From: an uncultured Pseudomonadales bacterium
Lineage (GTDB): Bacteria > Pseudomonadota > Gammaproteobacteria > Pseudomonadales > Pseudohongiellaceae
Length of the DNA stretch: 64,000 nucleotides
Direction of reading: 5' to 3'
NCBI GenBank assembly: GCA_943789335.1
Contig: CALSTS010000010.1
Location: 1-64,000 of the forward strand
In this document: in pieces, positions 22,810 to 34,893 of the stretch
How the letters are laid out: every line of letters starts with the position of its first letter
How positions within the stretch are numbered: the first letter of the stretch is position 1
Translations under genes and position numbers: made by a program
Notes under the pieces: model-generated
What the model was told of the DNA's origin: nothing
What the model saw: the letters and a program-made list of their open reading frames with translations, nothing else
Databases searched by the model: none

Positions 22810-23975
22810 TCCGCATCCTCCGCTGCTTTAACTACCTTCTTAGCCGAGTCCGTAAGGCTAGTTGCGGCAATAATATTCAAACCACTTTTTGCCAATACTT
22901 GCGTTCCCAGTTCTGCGTTGTTACCTTCCAATCTAACAACTACAGGAACTTTTACACCTACTTCTTCTACTGCTCCAACAACACCTTCTGCAATTAAATC
23001 GCAACGCACTATCCCACCAAAAATATTCACCAGCACCGCTTTAACATTGTCATCTGACAGAATAATTTTAAATGCTTCAGATACCCTTTCTTTGGTGGCA
23101 CCACCACCAACATCTAAAAAGTTAGCAGGTTGTCCTCCATGTAATTTTACGATATCCATAGTGCCCATTGCCAAACCTGCACCGTTCACCATGCAGCCGA
23201 TACTGCCTTCCAATGCGACATAGTTTAACTCCCAAACTGCTGCTTGCACTTCTCTTTCGTCTTCTTGAGATGGGTCATGCATTTCTTTAATTTTTGGCTG
23301 TCTATATAAAGCATTACCATCAATATTTAATTTTGCATCCAAGCAATGAAGGTTACCTTCAGTGGTAATGACTAAAGGATTAATTTCTAACAAAGCTAAA
23401 TCACATTCTTGAAAGATTTTAGCTAAACCCAGAAATATCTTAGTAAACTGTTTAACCTGATCCGCATTAAGGCCAAGCTTGAATGCTAATTCTCTACCCT
23501 GATATGGTTGCGCGCCCACCAAAGGATCAATAGTCGCTTTTAAAATAAGTTCTGGGGTTTCTTCGGCAACCTTTTCAATTTCAACCCCTCCTTCTGTAGA
23601 AGCCATAAAAACGATACGTCTAGAGGATCGATCAATAACAGCTCCCAAATAGAGCTCTTGATCAATATCCGTGCAAGCCTCGACTAGAATCTTACTGACA
23701 GGCTGACCAAATTTATCGGTCTGATAGGTGACTAAGTTTTTTCCCAGCCATCTCTCTGCGAAAGATTTGATTTCATCTTTACTCGAAACCAGTTTCACAC
23801 CCCCAGCTTTACCTCTACCTCCAGCATGGACCTGTGCTTTTACCACCCATTCATTGCCTCCAATTTTATCTGCGGCTGCCGCAGCCTCTGCTGGTGTTTC
23901 GCAAGCATAGCCGACAGAAACAGGGAGACCATATTTAGCAAAAAGCTGTTTTGCCTGATATTCATGTAAATTCAT
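22806..23975 (-). CDS. sucC: Succinate-CoA ligase beta subunit
   Basis: SucC, 389 residues and intact, provides the nucleotide-binding ATP-grasp domain and the succinate site. Visible features are the N-terminal [18 protein letters not shown], the ATP-grasp segment [29 protein letters not shown] in the Mg-nucleotide site, and the C-terminal ligase domain with [17 protein letters not shown]. It follows lpd in the operon and overlaps sucD by four bases. Confidence 0.97.
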   Translation of the reverse strand: MNLHEYQAKQLFAKYGLPVSVGYACETPAEAAAAADKIGGNEWVVKAQVHAGGRGKAGGVKLVSSKDEIKSFAERWLGKNLVTYQTDKFGQPVSKILVEACTDIDQELYLGAVIDRSSRRIVFMASTEGGVEIEKVAEETPELILKATIDPLVGAQPYQGRELAFKLGLNADQVKQFTKIFLGLAKIFQECDLALLEINPLVITTEGNLHCLDAKLNIDGNALYRQPKIKEMHDPSQEDEREVQAAVWELNYVALEGSIGCMVNGAGLAMGTMDIVKLHGGQPANFLDVGGGATKERVSEAFKIILSDDNVKAVLVNIFGGIVRCDLIAEGVVGAVEEVGVKVPVVVRLEGNNAELGTQVLAKSGLNIIAATSLTDSAKKVVKAAEDAE

Positions 23976-24048
23976 TCAAAGACCACTCTTAATGTAAGTT
24001 AGATAGAAGTTATAGAAACAAAAAATTATTTACCCTTCTGTTTCTGGC

Positions 24049-25515
<1,467 letters not shown>

Positions 25516-26761
25516 TTAAACTTCAAGAAGAATTCTGGCCGGGTCTTCTAGCATTTCTTTTATCGTCACTAGAAATTGCACTGCTTCTTTACCATCAATC
25601 ATGCGGTGATCATATGATAAAGCCAGATACATCATCGGCAATATCTTTACTTCACCATTAACAGCCATTGGACGGTCTTGAATTTTATGCATCCCTAATA
25701 TGGCTGTTTGCGGTGGATTTAAAATAGGGGTCGAAAGCAAAGAACCAAAGACTCCACCATTAGAAATAGTAAAGGTACCTCCGGTCATTTCTTCTATAGA
25801 GAGCTTGCCATCTCGTGCTTTAACTCCATAATCTCTAATATTTTTTCTCTATAGCGGCCAGACTCATTGCATCTGCATCTCTAAGAACTGGAACCACAAG
25901 GCCGCGAGGCGATGATACAGCTACTCCTATATCCTGATAGCCGTGATAAATAATCTCACTGCCATCAATAGAGGCATTAACTGCCGGATAATGTTTTAGC
26001 GCTTCAATGCTTGCTCGCACGAAAAAAGACATAAAACCTAATCGCGTTCCATCGTGTTTTTTCTCAAACAAATCTTTATATCTATTTCGAATATCCATTA
26101 CTGGCTGCATATTCACTTCATTGAAAGTAGTAAGCATCGCTGTTGTAGTAGTTGCCTTCAACAACCTTTCGGCAACTTTGGCCCTGAGACGGGTCATGGG
26201 AATTCTTTCCTCTGCTCTAGCGCCAGTATAAGCCGCCGAATTGGCTATACTAGATTCAGCATTTGAAGCAGGAGTAGGCGCCTCATTTCCTTCTGCAGCT
26301 TTTGCCCCTTCCGCTGCAGCGGTCTCTAAATGTTTTAAAACATCTTCTTTAGTAATACGTCCATCCTTCCCCGTACTTTTAATGCTGTTTGGGCTTAGTG
26401 AATTTTCTTCTATAAGTTTTTTTGCCGCTGGGCTCATTAGCACTTCAACGCCGCTATTATCCTCTAATACTTGAGCCTCAACTTTAGCGGGGGCAGCTTC
26501 TTTTTCAGTATTTGCTGTTGCCGCGCCGACTTCAAATATCGCTAATAATTCATTACTGACAATAGTGTCTCCTTCAGCTTTATTTATGCTTTTTAGTACG
26601 CCGTTATCTGGCGCCACCACTTCTAACAAAACTTTATCAGTTTCAATATCAACCAATAATTCGTCACGAGTAACAGCGTCACCTTCTTGTTTATACCAAG
26701 TGGCAATGGTGCCGTCCGGAACTGATTCAGGTAATGAAGGAGCTTTAATTTCTATAGCCAT
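25516..26761 (-). CDS. sucB: 2-oxoglutarate dehydrogenase E2 (dihydrolipoyl succinyltransferase), frameshifted
   Basis: SucB transfers succinyl groups to CoA through a lipoyl arm. The N-terminal lipoyl domain carries the lipoylated lysine at about residue 43 ([12 protein letters not shown]). A Glu/Ala-rich linker leads to the E1/E3-binding domain ([28 protein letters not shown]). The catalytic domain starts near [17 protein letters not shown] and ends with the active-site histidine in [18 protein letters not shown] single shift near 25843, within AAIEKK, separates the last about 110 residues. The corrected length of about 415 residues is normal. It lies 21 bases before lpd and 65 bases after sucA. 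Confidence 0.95.
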
Positions 26762-26826
26762 GATCTTGCCTATTTATACCTAAAGTTTAGTCATTCCAAA
26801 ATTTTAGGCTTAGTTGTTTAATCCAG

Positions 26827-29685
26827 TTATTCTTTACTTAGCCCCAACGCATCAAGTACTAACTTCTCTTGTAGCTTAAGATGGAGAGCTGTATAACCTG
26901 CTGCGGGTGAGGCTGACAAACCCCTACCAGCATAATCTAATACCAGTTTAGGATTTAACCTTCTCAATACATTTTTCATATGGTGTTGACTTGGATACCA
27001 GGCACCCATATTTTGCGGTTCTTCTTGACACCAAACTGCTTTAGTCAAATTTTCATAAGGAGCAAGCATTTTCTCGAGAGTTTCTTCCGGAAAAGGATAG
27101 AGCTGCTCCAATCGTAGAATCGCAATATCATCGACACCTTCTTCACGACGCTTGGCCCGTAATTCATAATAAATTTTTCCACTACACATTACCGCTCTTT
27201 TAACTTTTTTAGGATCTATATCATCAGTCTCGCGTAACACTCTATGGAAGCGGCCGTTGGCCAAATCTTCATAACTAGAAATAGCCTCTTTATGTCTTAA
27301 CAAACTTTTTGGAGTCATCACTACCAATGGCTTTCGAAGAGGGCGAATCATTTGGCGGCGTAGCATATGAAAAATTTGCGCTGGATTTGTTGGCACACAG
27401 ACTTGGATATTTCCTTCTGCACATAATTGTAAAAACCTTTCCAGTCTCGCGGAGGAATGCTCTGGGCCTTGCCCTTCATATCCGTGAGGCAAAAACATCG
27501 TTAGCCCACATAACCTTTCCCATTTTATTTCACCGCTACTCACAAATTGATCAATAACTACTTGAGCGCCATTGGCAAAATCACCAAATTGAGCTTCCCA
27601 AATAACTAAAGCATCTGGGCGTGTAGTGGCATAACCATATTCAAAAGCAAGTACAGCTTCTTCGGAAAGCAGTGAATCGTAAATGACAAATTTTCGTTGC
27701 GATTCAGAGATGCAACTTAAAGGTACATAAGTCTCGCCCGTATCTTGCTCATGTAAAACCGCATGGCGATGTGAAAAGGTGCCACGTCCCACATCTTGAC
27801 CCGTTATTCGAACTTTGTAGTTGCTGTCTACTAAAGTTGCATATGCAAGCAGCTCTGCTCCACCCCAATCAAATGGCTGCTCACCATCAGCCATAGCTTT
27901 ACGCGACGCAAAAACTTTTGTCACTTGCCTGTTCACTTTAAAACCTTCGGGAATCTCTGCTAATTTGTGCGCTAAATTTTGCAACTTATCCATATTAATA
28001 GTGGTGTCACATTTCATATCTGCTCTATGGCCTAGGTAAGGACGCCAATCAACATGAAGTGCGGTATTAGGCGCATGCACTAGGCTCTTAACCACATGAG
28101 TCCCCTCATCCAGCGCTTTGCGATAACTATTATTCATTTCATCGGAATCAGCTTGCGATAACAAACCTTCAGCGATTAGCTTTTTCGAATATAAAGTTCG
28201 TGTTGTCTGTTGCTTTTTTACAACCTTATACATTAATGGCTGTGTGGCCGCAGGTTCGTCAGTTTCGTTATGTCCACGACGACGATAACAAACTAAATCA
28301 ACCACAACGTCTTTTCTGAATTTATTACGGAAATCCAAGGCTAATTGAGTCACAAACAAAACAGCTTCGGGATCATCCCCATTCACATGAAATATTGGCG
28401 CCTGCACCATTTTAGCCACATCGGTACAATATTCTGTGGAACGCGCATCATCTTGACGATGCGTTGTAAATCCAACCTGGTTATTGATAATAATGTGTAC
28501 AGTTCCACCCGTCCCATAGCCTCGGGTTTGAGACATTTGCAAGGTCTCCATAACAACACCTTGCCCGGCAAATGCAGCATCACCATGGACGCAAAGTGGC
28601 AGAACAGTTTCGCCTAGAGCATCTTGCCTACGATCCTGCCGCGCTCTTACCGAGCCAACAATAACTGGAGAGCCTATTTCTAGATGTGAGGGATTAAACC
28701 CCATGCTGCAATGAACTTCTCCACCAGGGGTCATGACGTTAGATGAAAAGCCTTGATGGTATTTCACATCTCCAGAGCCGCTATAATTAACCTTACCCTC
28801 AAACTCATTAAACAAGTCAGCTGGATTTTTTCCCAAAGTATTTACTAATACATTTAATCTACCGCGATGAGCCATCGATAAAACGATTTCTTTGGTACCT
28901 TGCTCTCCAGCTCTTTGAATAATATCGTCAATCGCGGGAATTAAACTCTCGCCGCCTTCGAGACCAAAGCGTTTTGTGCCAGGGTATTTCGAATCTAGAT
29001 GTTTCTCTAAACCTTCTGCCGCGCTTAAACGCTCTAAAATATGCAATCTTGCTTCATTAGAAAACGCTGACAGGCCTGCACTACTTTCAATTCGACGTTG
29101 GATCCATTGCTTTTCTTCCAAATCCACAATGCCCATATACTCATAACCGATAGAGTCACAGTAAATATGCTCTAGCATGACAATAATATCAGCAAGAGTG
29201 ACTTCACTTTGAGACACGAATAGAGGCTGGGTTTTAAAAGTGGTATCAAGGTCTGCTGCAGAAAGCTGATGAAAATCAAGCTTTAAATCCGGGACTTCTT
29301 CTCTATGCATAATCCCTAGTGGGTCTAGCTTGGCTTTTTGATGCCCCCTAACACGGTAGGAGCTTATCAGCTGAACCACGCTTACTTGTTTAGCCTCATG
29401 AGAAGCAGAAACTTGCTGAACAGCTAAAGCAGGCTGAATAATAATTGGTCCATCACCACGCCTAGGCAAACCTTCAAATTGTTTTTCAATGCTAGAAAGA
29501 GCCTTCTCCGAATGTGTTGAGGCACTTACAAGAGGAAGGTCATTAAAATATTGTCGCCATTGCTCGGATACAGAAGCAGGGTCCGCTAGATAAGCTTCGT
29601 AAAGCTCTTCAATATATTCCAAATTGCCACCAGAAATATGACCGGAAGCAAGCATTAATTCACGGAAGTTTTCGGTATTAGACAT
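26827..29685 (-). CDS. sucA: 2-oxoglutarate dehydrogenase E1 component
   Basis: SucA is the thiamine-diphosphate enzyme that decarboxylates 2-oxoglutarate. The 952-residue frame is intact, the normal size. Visible are the N-terminal E2-binding segment (LASGHISGGNLEYIEELYEA), SMAHRGRLNVLVNTLGKNP, the TPP/Mg region with CVHGDAAFAGQGVVMETLQM and IIINNQVGFTT, and the C-terminal transketolase-like part with GQDVGRGTFSHRHAVLHEQ and FLPHGYEGQGPEHSSARLER. It starts 18 bases after the sdhB stop, so one transcript likely covers sdh and suc genes. Confidence 0.98.
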   Translation of the reverse strand: MSNTENFRELMLASGHISGGNLEYIEELYEAYLADPASVSEQWRQYFNDLPLVSASTHSEKALSSIEKQFEGLPRRGDGPIIIQPALAVQQVSASHEAKQVSVVQLISSYRVRGHQKAKLDPLGIMHREEVPDLKLDFHQLSAADLDTTFKTQPLFVSQSEVTLADIIVMLEHIYCDSIGYEYMGIVDLEEKQWIQRRIESSAGLSAFSNEARLHILERLSAAEGLEKHLDSKYPGTKRFGLEGGESLIPAIDDIIQRAGEQGTKEIVLSMAHRGRLNVLVNTLGKNPADLFNEFEGKVNYSGSGDVKYHQGFSSNVMTPGGEVHCSMGFNPSHLEIGSPVIVGSVRARQDRRQDALGETVLPLCVHGDAAFAGQGVVMETLQMSQTRGYGTGGTVHIIINNQVGFTTHRQDDARSTEYCTDVAKMVQAPIFHVNGDDPEAVLFVTQLALDFRNKFRKDVVVDLVCYRRRGHNETDEPAATQPLMYKVVKKQQTTRTLYSKKLIAEGLLSQADSDEMNNSYRKALDEGTHVVKSLVHAPNTALHVDWRPYLGHRADMKCDTTINMDKLQNLAHKLAEIPEGFKVNRQVTKVFASRKAMADGEQPFDWGGAELLAYATLVDSNYKVRITGQDVGRGTFSHRHAVLHEQDTGETYVPLSCISESQRKFVIYDSLLSEEAVLAFEYGYATTRPDALVIWEAQFGDFANGAQVVIDQFVSSGEIKWERLCGLTMFLPHGYEGQGPEHSSARLERFLQLCAEGNIQVCVPTNPAQIFHMLRRQMIRPLRKPLVVMTPKSLLRHKEAISSYEDLANGRFHRVLRETDDIDPKKVKRAVMCSGKIYYELRAKRREEGVDDIAILRLEQLYPFPEETLEKMLAPYENLTKAVWCQEEPQNMGAWYPSQHHMKNVLRRLNPKLVLDYAGRGLSASPAAGYTALHLKLQEKLVLDALGLSKE

Positions 29686-29703
29686 CGCCTTTTATTTGCC
29701 CGC

Positions 29704-30408
29704 TCAGGTGGCACGCTCCATCAACATAGATCTGATGTGGCCGATGGCACGAGTTGGGTTCAAGCCTTTCGGACATGCCGCGACACAATTCATAATACCC
29801 CTGCACCTGAAAACACTAAAAGGGTCTTCTAAATCAGCCAAGCGTTCATCTGTATAGGTATCCCGGCTATCAGCTAGAAAACGGTAAGCTTGTAATAAGC
29901 CTGCGGGTCCTACAAATTTGTCTGGATTCCACCAGAATGAAGGGCAATTTGTCGAGCAGCAAGCACACAAAATACATTCATATAAGCCATCCAACTTAGC
30001 CCTGTCTTCCGGCGACTGCAAACGTTCGATAGCAGGCGCAGGATCATCATTTTGCAAATAAGGCTTAATTTTTTCATATTGTTTATAGAAAGCCCCCATA
30101 TCAACAACTAAGTCACGGATCACCGGCAGCCCAGGTAAAGGACGCAAAATAAGTTTATTCTTTTTGATAACAGTGGATACTGGTGTAATGCATGCCAAGC
30201 CATTTTTGCCATTCATATTTATACCGTCAGAACCACAAACACCTTCTCGACAGGAACGACGATATGCAACACTGGAATCTTCATTTTTAACCAATTGCAG
30301 AACATCTAAAACCATCAAGTCCTTACCTTCAGGTAGTTCAACCTCCACTTCCTGCATGTAAGGTTTCAAATCTTTTTCTGGGTTGTAACGATAAACACTA
30401 ACTAACAC
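29704..30408 (-). CDS. sdhB: Succinate dehydrogenase iron-sulfur subunit
   Basis: SdhB, 234 residues and intact, carries electrons from SdhA to quinone. The [2Fe-2S] ligands are in SCREGVCGSDGINMNGKNG followed by a Cys. The [4Fe-4S] and [3Fe-4S] ligands are in ECILCACCSTNCPSFWW and CRGIMNCVAACPKGLNPT. It is a peripheral cytoplasmic-side subunit of complex II. It follows sdhA by 30 bases and precedes sucA. Confidence 0.98.
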   Translation of the reverse strand: MLVSVYRYNPEKDLKPYMQEVEVELPEGKDLMVLDVLQLVKNEDSSVAYRRSCREGVCGSDGINMNGKNGLACITPVSTVIKKNKLILRPLPGLPVIRDLVVDMGAFYKQYEKIKPYLQNDDPAPAIERLQSPEDRAKLDGLYECILCACCSTNCPSFWWNPDKFVGPAGLLQAYRFLADSRDTYTDERLADLEDPFSVFRCRGIMNCVAACPKGLNPTRAIGHIRSMLMERAT

Positions 30409-30438
30409 GATGCGTCACCTATATTCTAAATAAGAGTC

Positions 30439-32211
30439 TTAATAAGTACGGATTTTTGGTTCAAAAGTTGGCACTGTAAGTGGCGTAAAATTCACACCTC
30501 GTTTTGACAAGGTTTTGCTAACTGGCATATATAATGAATGGCATAGCCAATTCTCATCATCACGTTCAGCAAAATCTTCACGGGCATGAGCACCACGACT
30601 TTCTTCCCTTTGTTCCGCAGCTATTGCAGTGGCTTCAGCCACTTCAAACAGGTTTTCAAGTTCAAGCGCTTCAATGCGTGCTGTATTAAAGGCATGACTT
30701 TTATCTTCCAGATTTACATTAGCGATACGCTCACGCAAACCTGAAAGTTTTTCTATACCTTCACGCATGAAGTCACCGCGCCTGAATACACCGAAATGAT
30801 TTTGCATAATGTTTTGCAATTCTTTGCGCAGACCTGAAACTTTTTCACCTGAAGTACTTTCGTTGAGTCGATTCAAGCGTTGCATACCTTCCTCAATATC
30901 TGTATCCGATGCATCACGCATCTCCACTCCCTGGCTCAACATTTTCTCAATATGAATACCCGCCGCTCTACCAAAGACAACCAGGTCTAATAAAGAATTA
31001 CCACCTAAACGGTTCGCACCATGCACAGAAACGCAAGCAGCCTCCCCTACAGCAAACAAACCTTCAATTAACTTGTCATTGCCTTGATCATCTTGAGTCA
31101 TTGCCTGACCATTAACATTAGTAGGGATGCCCCCCATCATGTAATGACAAGTTGGAATAACCGGTATTGGCTCTTTAACCGGATCAACATGAGCAAAAGT
31201 CCGCGATAATTCAAGAATGCCGGGTAACTTTTCATTTAAGGTTTTTTCACCCAAGTGATCGAGCTTCAATAAAACATGATCAGCATCTGGACCAACACCT
31301 CGACCTTCTAATATTTCTAAAACCATAGAACGTGCGACAACATCTCGACCCGCAAGATCTTTAGCATTTGGCGCGTAACGCTCCATAAAACGTTCACCAT
31401 CTTTATTGACCAAGTACCCGCCTTCACCACGACAACCTTCAGTCACAAGAGTGCCCGCACCATAAATGCCGGTCGGGTGGAACTGCCACATTTCAATATC
31501 CTGAACTGGATAGCCCGCACGTAGTGCCATACCAATGCCGTCACCAGTATTAATTAGAGCATTAGTAGTTGAAGCATAAATGCGGCCCGCGCCTCCAGTA
31601 GCAAATACAGTTGCTTTTGATTTTATATAAGCAGTTTCACCAGTCTCTATACAAATGGCTATCACACCAACAACCACACCATCCTGGTTCTTGACGATAT
31701 CAGTGGCAAACCATTCATTAAAAAATACAGTATTATTTTTCAGATTCCCCTGATAAAGAGTATGCAGTAGCGCGTGTCCAGTTCTATCAGCAGCTGCACA
31801 CGTTCTGGCGGCCTGCCCACCATTACCATAATCTTTTGACTGCCCACCAAATGGGCGTTGATAAATACGGCCATTCTCTGTTCGAGAAAAAGGCAGCCCC
31901 ATATGTTCCAGTTCAAATACAGCCTGAGGCCCTTCACTACACATATATTCAATAGCATCCTGGTCGCCGATATAGTCAGACCCTTTAACAGTGTCATACA
32001 TATGCCAGCGCCAATCATCATTAGGATCGTCACTAGCTATAGCGCAAGTAATACCACCTTGAGCGGATACTGTATGTGAGCGTGTTGGAAATACTTTTGT
32101 AATAACTGCAGTTTTATAGCCTGATTGCGCCAATTGGAGTGATGCTCGCATTCCAGCACCGCCGCCACCAACAATTACAGCATCAAACGAAAGAGTTCTG
32201 ATTTTAGACAC
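30439..32211 (-). CDS. sdhA: Succinate dehydrogenase flavoprotein subunit
   Basis: SdhA, 590 residues and intact, oxidises succinate to fumarate using covalently bound FAD. The dinucleotide fold is [18 protein letters not shown] and the FAD-attachment histidine is about residue 46 ([11 protein letters not shown]). The active-site segments include [13 protein letters not shown] and [20 protein letters not shown], with [15 protein letters not shown]. It ends KIRTY, as in many family members. It lies four bases after sdhD. Confidence 0.98.
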   Translation of the reverse strand: MSKIRTLSFDAVIVGGGGAGMRASLQLAQSGYKTAVITKVFPTRSHTVSAQGGITCAIASDDPNDDWRWHMYDTVKGSDYIGDQDAIEYMCSEGPQAVFELEHMGLPFSRTENGRIYQRPFGGQSKDYGNGGQAARTCAAADRTGHALLHTLYQGNLKNNTVFFNEWFATDIVKNQDGVVVGVIAICIETGETAYIKSKATVFATGGAGRIYASTTNALINTGDGIGMALRAGYPVQDIEMWQFHPTGIYGAGTLVTEGCRGEGGYLVNKDGERFMERYAPNAKDLAGRDVVARSMVLEILEGRGVGPDADHVLLKLDHLGEKTLNEKLPGILELSRTFAHVDPVKEPIPVIPTCHYMMGGIPTNVNGQAMTQDDQGNDKLIEGLFAVGEAACVSVHGANRLGGNSLLDLVVFGRAAGIHIEKMLSQGVEMRDASDTDIEEGMQRLNRLNESTSGEKVSGLRKELQNIMQNHFGVFRRGDFMREGIEKLSGLRERIANVNLEDKSHAFNTARIEALELENLFEVAEATAIAAEQREESRGAHAREDFAERDDENWLCHSLYMPVSKTLSKRGVNFTPLTVPTFEPKIRTY

Positions 32212-32214
32212 GGT

Positions 32215-32583
32215 TTAAATACTCCATAAAATCTGTACGCCCCAGACAAGATAAACGAATAAAGCGATAAGACACAGCAACTCAAAGACAAACCGTATCT
32301 TATTGGCACTAGCGCCTAGCATCTTGGGGGTTAGGTAGTCAGTAGCAATAGTCCACATACCAATCCAGGCATGCGCACAAAGAGATAGCAACGCAACTAA
32401 ACTAAAAATACGAACTGCAGTATTAGTGAACAACGTTTGCCATTCTTGATACTGCATATCTGGCCTTGAGACAAAGATATAGGCCAGAAATAAGATATAA
32501 AGCAGTAATATTACCGCAGACACTCTCTGCACCACCCAATCATAGAGCCCGCTTCGACCAAAACTTGTGACATTAGTTACCAT
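32215..32583 (-). CDS. sdhD: Succinate dehydrogenase membrane anchor subunit SdhD
   Basis: SdhD is one of two integral anchors holding complex II and binding heme b and quinone. The ATG at 32583 opens MVTNVTSFGRSGLYDWVVQR, the typical SdhD N-terminus; three membrane helices follow. The heme-ligand region is CAHAWIGMWTIATDYL. At 122 residues it has the normal length. In the sequence as given it is in frame with sdhC and looks like a fusion, but the sdhC stop predicted by the family (WIW then TAA) overlaps this ATG by a few bases in the neighbouring frame, which is the normal arrangement. Confidence 0.9.
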   Translation of the reverse strand: MVTNVTSFGRSGLYDWVVQRVSAVILLLYILFLAYIFVSRPDMQYQEWQTLFTNTAVRIFSLVALLSLCAHAWIGMWTIATDYLTPKMLGASANKIRFVFELLCLIALFVYLVWGVQILWSI

Positions 32584-32952
32584 ATCCACACCCCCAGAGC
32601 GATGAATGAGAATCAAGCTTACTGCTATTGTAATTTTTGCTCCGAGTGGCGCAGCCTCTTTAGTCTCGCCAATACCTGAATCCATTAATAGATGCTTGAT
32701 TCCTGCAACCATGTGATATGCCAGTGCTGACAAAATCCCCCAGACCACAAACTTAACGACAGGCGAGGTCATTAGCTCTTTAACCTGATTAAACCCTTCT
32801 TCACTACTTAATGAGGTGCCGAAGATCCACAGCAGAATCGCAATGCCAACAAAGACAATGATGCCTGATACACGGTGAGTGATTGATGTGTAGGCTGCCA
32901 ACGGCAGATTGATTGTGGAGATATCCAAATTGACGGGTCGATTATCTTTCAC
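32577..32952 (-). CDS. sdhC: Succinate dehydrogenase cytochrome b556 subunit SdhC, frameshifted at its end
   Basis: SdhC is the other complex II anchor. It starts at a GTG (32952) with GAGAGG about 10 bases upstream; no ATG gives a proper N-terminus. The family opening NRPVNLDISTINLPLAAYTS and SITHRVSGIIVF is clear, and HMVAGIKHLLMDSG carries the heme-ligand histidine. An indel near 32610 (within CTCATTCATCGC on the minus strand) diverts the frame; in the other frame the protein ends ALGVWIW-stop at 32577, the typical SdhC end. Corrected length is about 125 residues. It is the first gene of the TCA operon. Confidence 0.9.
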
Positions 32953-33050
32953 TTGCGAACAACCTCTCTTGCGAGATAATTTTATTTCTATCAGATTTAT
33001 ATAGTTGATAGAAATTTATTATCATAACTTTAAAGCCTTTGAAAAAGTGC

Positions 33051-33079
33051 ATATTAGTCCCTTAAGCCCCTTTAATCAA
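33051..33079 (-). promoter_or_regulatory. Candidate sigma-70 promoter for sdhCDAB-sucAB-lpd-sucCD
   Basis: On the minus strand TTGATT (33079-33074), exactly 17 bases, then TAATAT (33056-33051). Transcription would start near 33044, giving a leader of about 90 bases before the GTG of sdhC. It lies in the 313-base region shared with divergent gltA. Confidence 0.6.
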
Positions 33080-33161
33080 CCGCCTTATAGCGCTTTTTTT
33101 ATAAATTCTGAAGAAGCTTTTTTTTGCACATTTTCTGCTAGAAAGTTTCATATAATATAAA

Positions 33162-33197
33162 TGATAATTTGACAAAATAATTATCAGAAGCTAGTGT
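33162..33197 (+). promoter_or_regulatory. Candidate gltA promoter with overlapping inverted-repeat operator
   Basis: TTGACA (33169-33174), 17 bases, TAGTGT (33192-33197). A perfect 8-bp inverted repeat, TGATAATT (33162-33169) and AATTATCA (33179-33186), brackets the -35 box. Such a site could bind a repressor; it is AT-rich and loosely resembles Fur-type boxes, but no regulator can be assigned. The ATG of gltA is about 70 bases downstream, with AGGAG before it. Confidence 0.45.
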
Positions 33198-33265
33198 GCG
33201 TCTTCCGTAATGGTGCACTCTAAAAAAGTACACTTTTCAAATAAAATCTCTTAACAGGAGCTCTT

Positions 33266-34547
33266 ATGGCTGAGAAGAAAGCTCAGTTGTCAATTGACGG
33301 CACAGATGAACCCTTCGACTTACCCGTCTATGAAGGCACAATTGGCGCAGATGTTGTTGATGTAAGCAGTTTGGCAGGGAAAGGAGTTTTTACCTTCGAT
33401 CCAGGCTTTATGTCTACCGCCTCTTGCGAATCAAAAATCACCTACATTGATGGCGATAAAGGCGTCCTTCTTTATCGAGGCTATCCAATTGAACAACTCG
33501 CAGAAAAATCTGATTTCCTTGAATGTTGCTACATACTGTTAAATGGTGATTTACCATCACCGCAACAAAAAGAAGAATTTGATAACGCTATCAAGTACCA
33601 CACCATGGTGCATGAACAGATGCACAGCTTCTTCAATGGCTTCCCTCGTCACGCACATCCCATGGCCATTATGGTTGGAGTAGTTGGTGCGCTTTCTGCT
33701 TTTTATCACGAAGACCTAGAAATAAGTAACGAAGAACACCGAATGGATGCTGCAATGCGTGTTATTGCTAAAATGCCAACCTTGGCAGCGATGTGTTACA
33801 AGTATTCAGTTGGGCAACCATTTGTCTATCCCGACAACAGCCTAAGTTTTTCTGAAAACTTTTTACACATGATGTTTAGCACGCCTTGTGAAGAAACCAA
33901 GATCAGCCCTGTGCTAGTCGACGCGATGGATAAAATATTTCTCTTACATGCTGACCATGAACAAAACGCATCAACCTCTACTGTAAGATTGGCCGGCTCT
34001 ACTGGAGCCAACCCCTACGCTTGCGTATCTTCAGGTATCACTGCTCTTTGGGGGCCAGCTCATGGTGGTGCCAATGAAGCAGTATTAAAAATGCTCAATG
34101 AAATTGGCGACGAGTCACAAATTGACAAATATATCGCTCGAGCTAAAGACAAAGATGACCCTTTCCGACTCATGGGCTTCGGTCATCGCGTTTACAAAAA
34201 CTTTGACCCTCGGGCCACAGTTTTACGTGAAGCCTGCAAAAATGTTCTGACTGAACTCAATATGGAAGATGACCCCTTACTCAAAATTGCTAGTCAAGCT
34301 GGAAACAATTGCTCTGGAAGATGAATATTTTGTTGAAAGGAATTTATACCCAAATGTAGATTTTTACTCAGGTATTATTTTAAAAGCTATTGGCATTCCT
34401 ATTGGCATGTTCACTGTTATATTTGCTACTGGCAGAACCCCTGGTTGGGTTGCTCACTGGCACGAAATGATCAGCAATCCTTTTAAAATTGGTCGTCCTC
34501 GTCAACTGTATACAGGCCCAACTTTACGAGATTATCCTGACGAATAA
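33266..34547 (+). CDS. gltA: Citrate synthase (hexameric type), frameshifted
   Basis: GltA condenses acetyl-CoA and oxaloacetate. The large N-terminal part is characteristic of the NADH-regulated gram-negative type: [32 protein letters not shown] and [12 protein letters not shown]. The catalytic segments are [16 protein letters not shown] and [15 protein letters not shown], with the third catalytic residue downstream in the C-terminal part. A shift near 34298 moves the end ([20 protein letters not shown], then [17 protein letters not shown] and the finish TLRDYPDE) to another frame. The corrected length is about 427 residues, normal. It is divergent from the sdh operon. Confidence 0.96.
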
Positions 34548-34561
34548 ATCTCTTCTCGATA

Positions 34562-34594
34562 GTTCTAGGAAATATTATATTTCCTAGAACTTTT
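34562..34594 (+). terminator. Rho-independent terminator after gltA
   Basis: GTTCTAGGAAA pairs perfectly with TTTCCTAGAAC around a 7-base AT loop and is followed by TTTTC. It lies 15 bases after the gltA stop. Confidence 0.85.
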
Positions 34595-34893
34595 CATAGA
34601 ACTTTTTCTAAAACTCATATAACACGGCAACCACATCACTCTGAAGCCTTCTCAACTTCCAAACTTTTAAATTTCACCTTAACATTTTAAGTCGATGCTT
34701 TTCTTCCAGCGCCACACACACCCCGACAATATAATTTCTTTAAAAATAATGGCATTATTTACAAACTGCTTAATTAACTTTTTATCAATGCCTGCTTTGG
34801 CCAATAGCCGACATTACAGTTAGTCTCAGTCCAGGCAATAAGTTTATTGTTCTTCAATAATCATATTTTTAGAAGCAGTCCTATTGACGGGAA
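34595..34893. other. Intergenic spacer with no recognised feature
   Basis: About 300 bases between the gltA terminator and the DUF805 gene. I see no reading frame with a plausible start, no tRNA and no strong hairpin here. Confidence 0.5.

Noticed and set aside
32215-32952. Fused SdhC-SdhD protein
   Set aside because: An indel near 32610 explains it; the standard SdhC end and SdhD start overlap in adjacent frames.
34595-34893. Small plus-strand frames downstream of gltA
   Set aside because: No ribosome-binding site or recognisable similarity; the frame beginning at 34847 runs antisense into the DUF805 gene.
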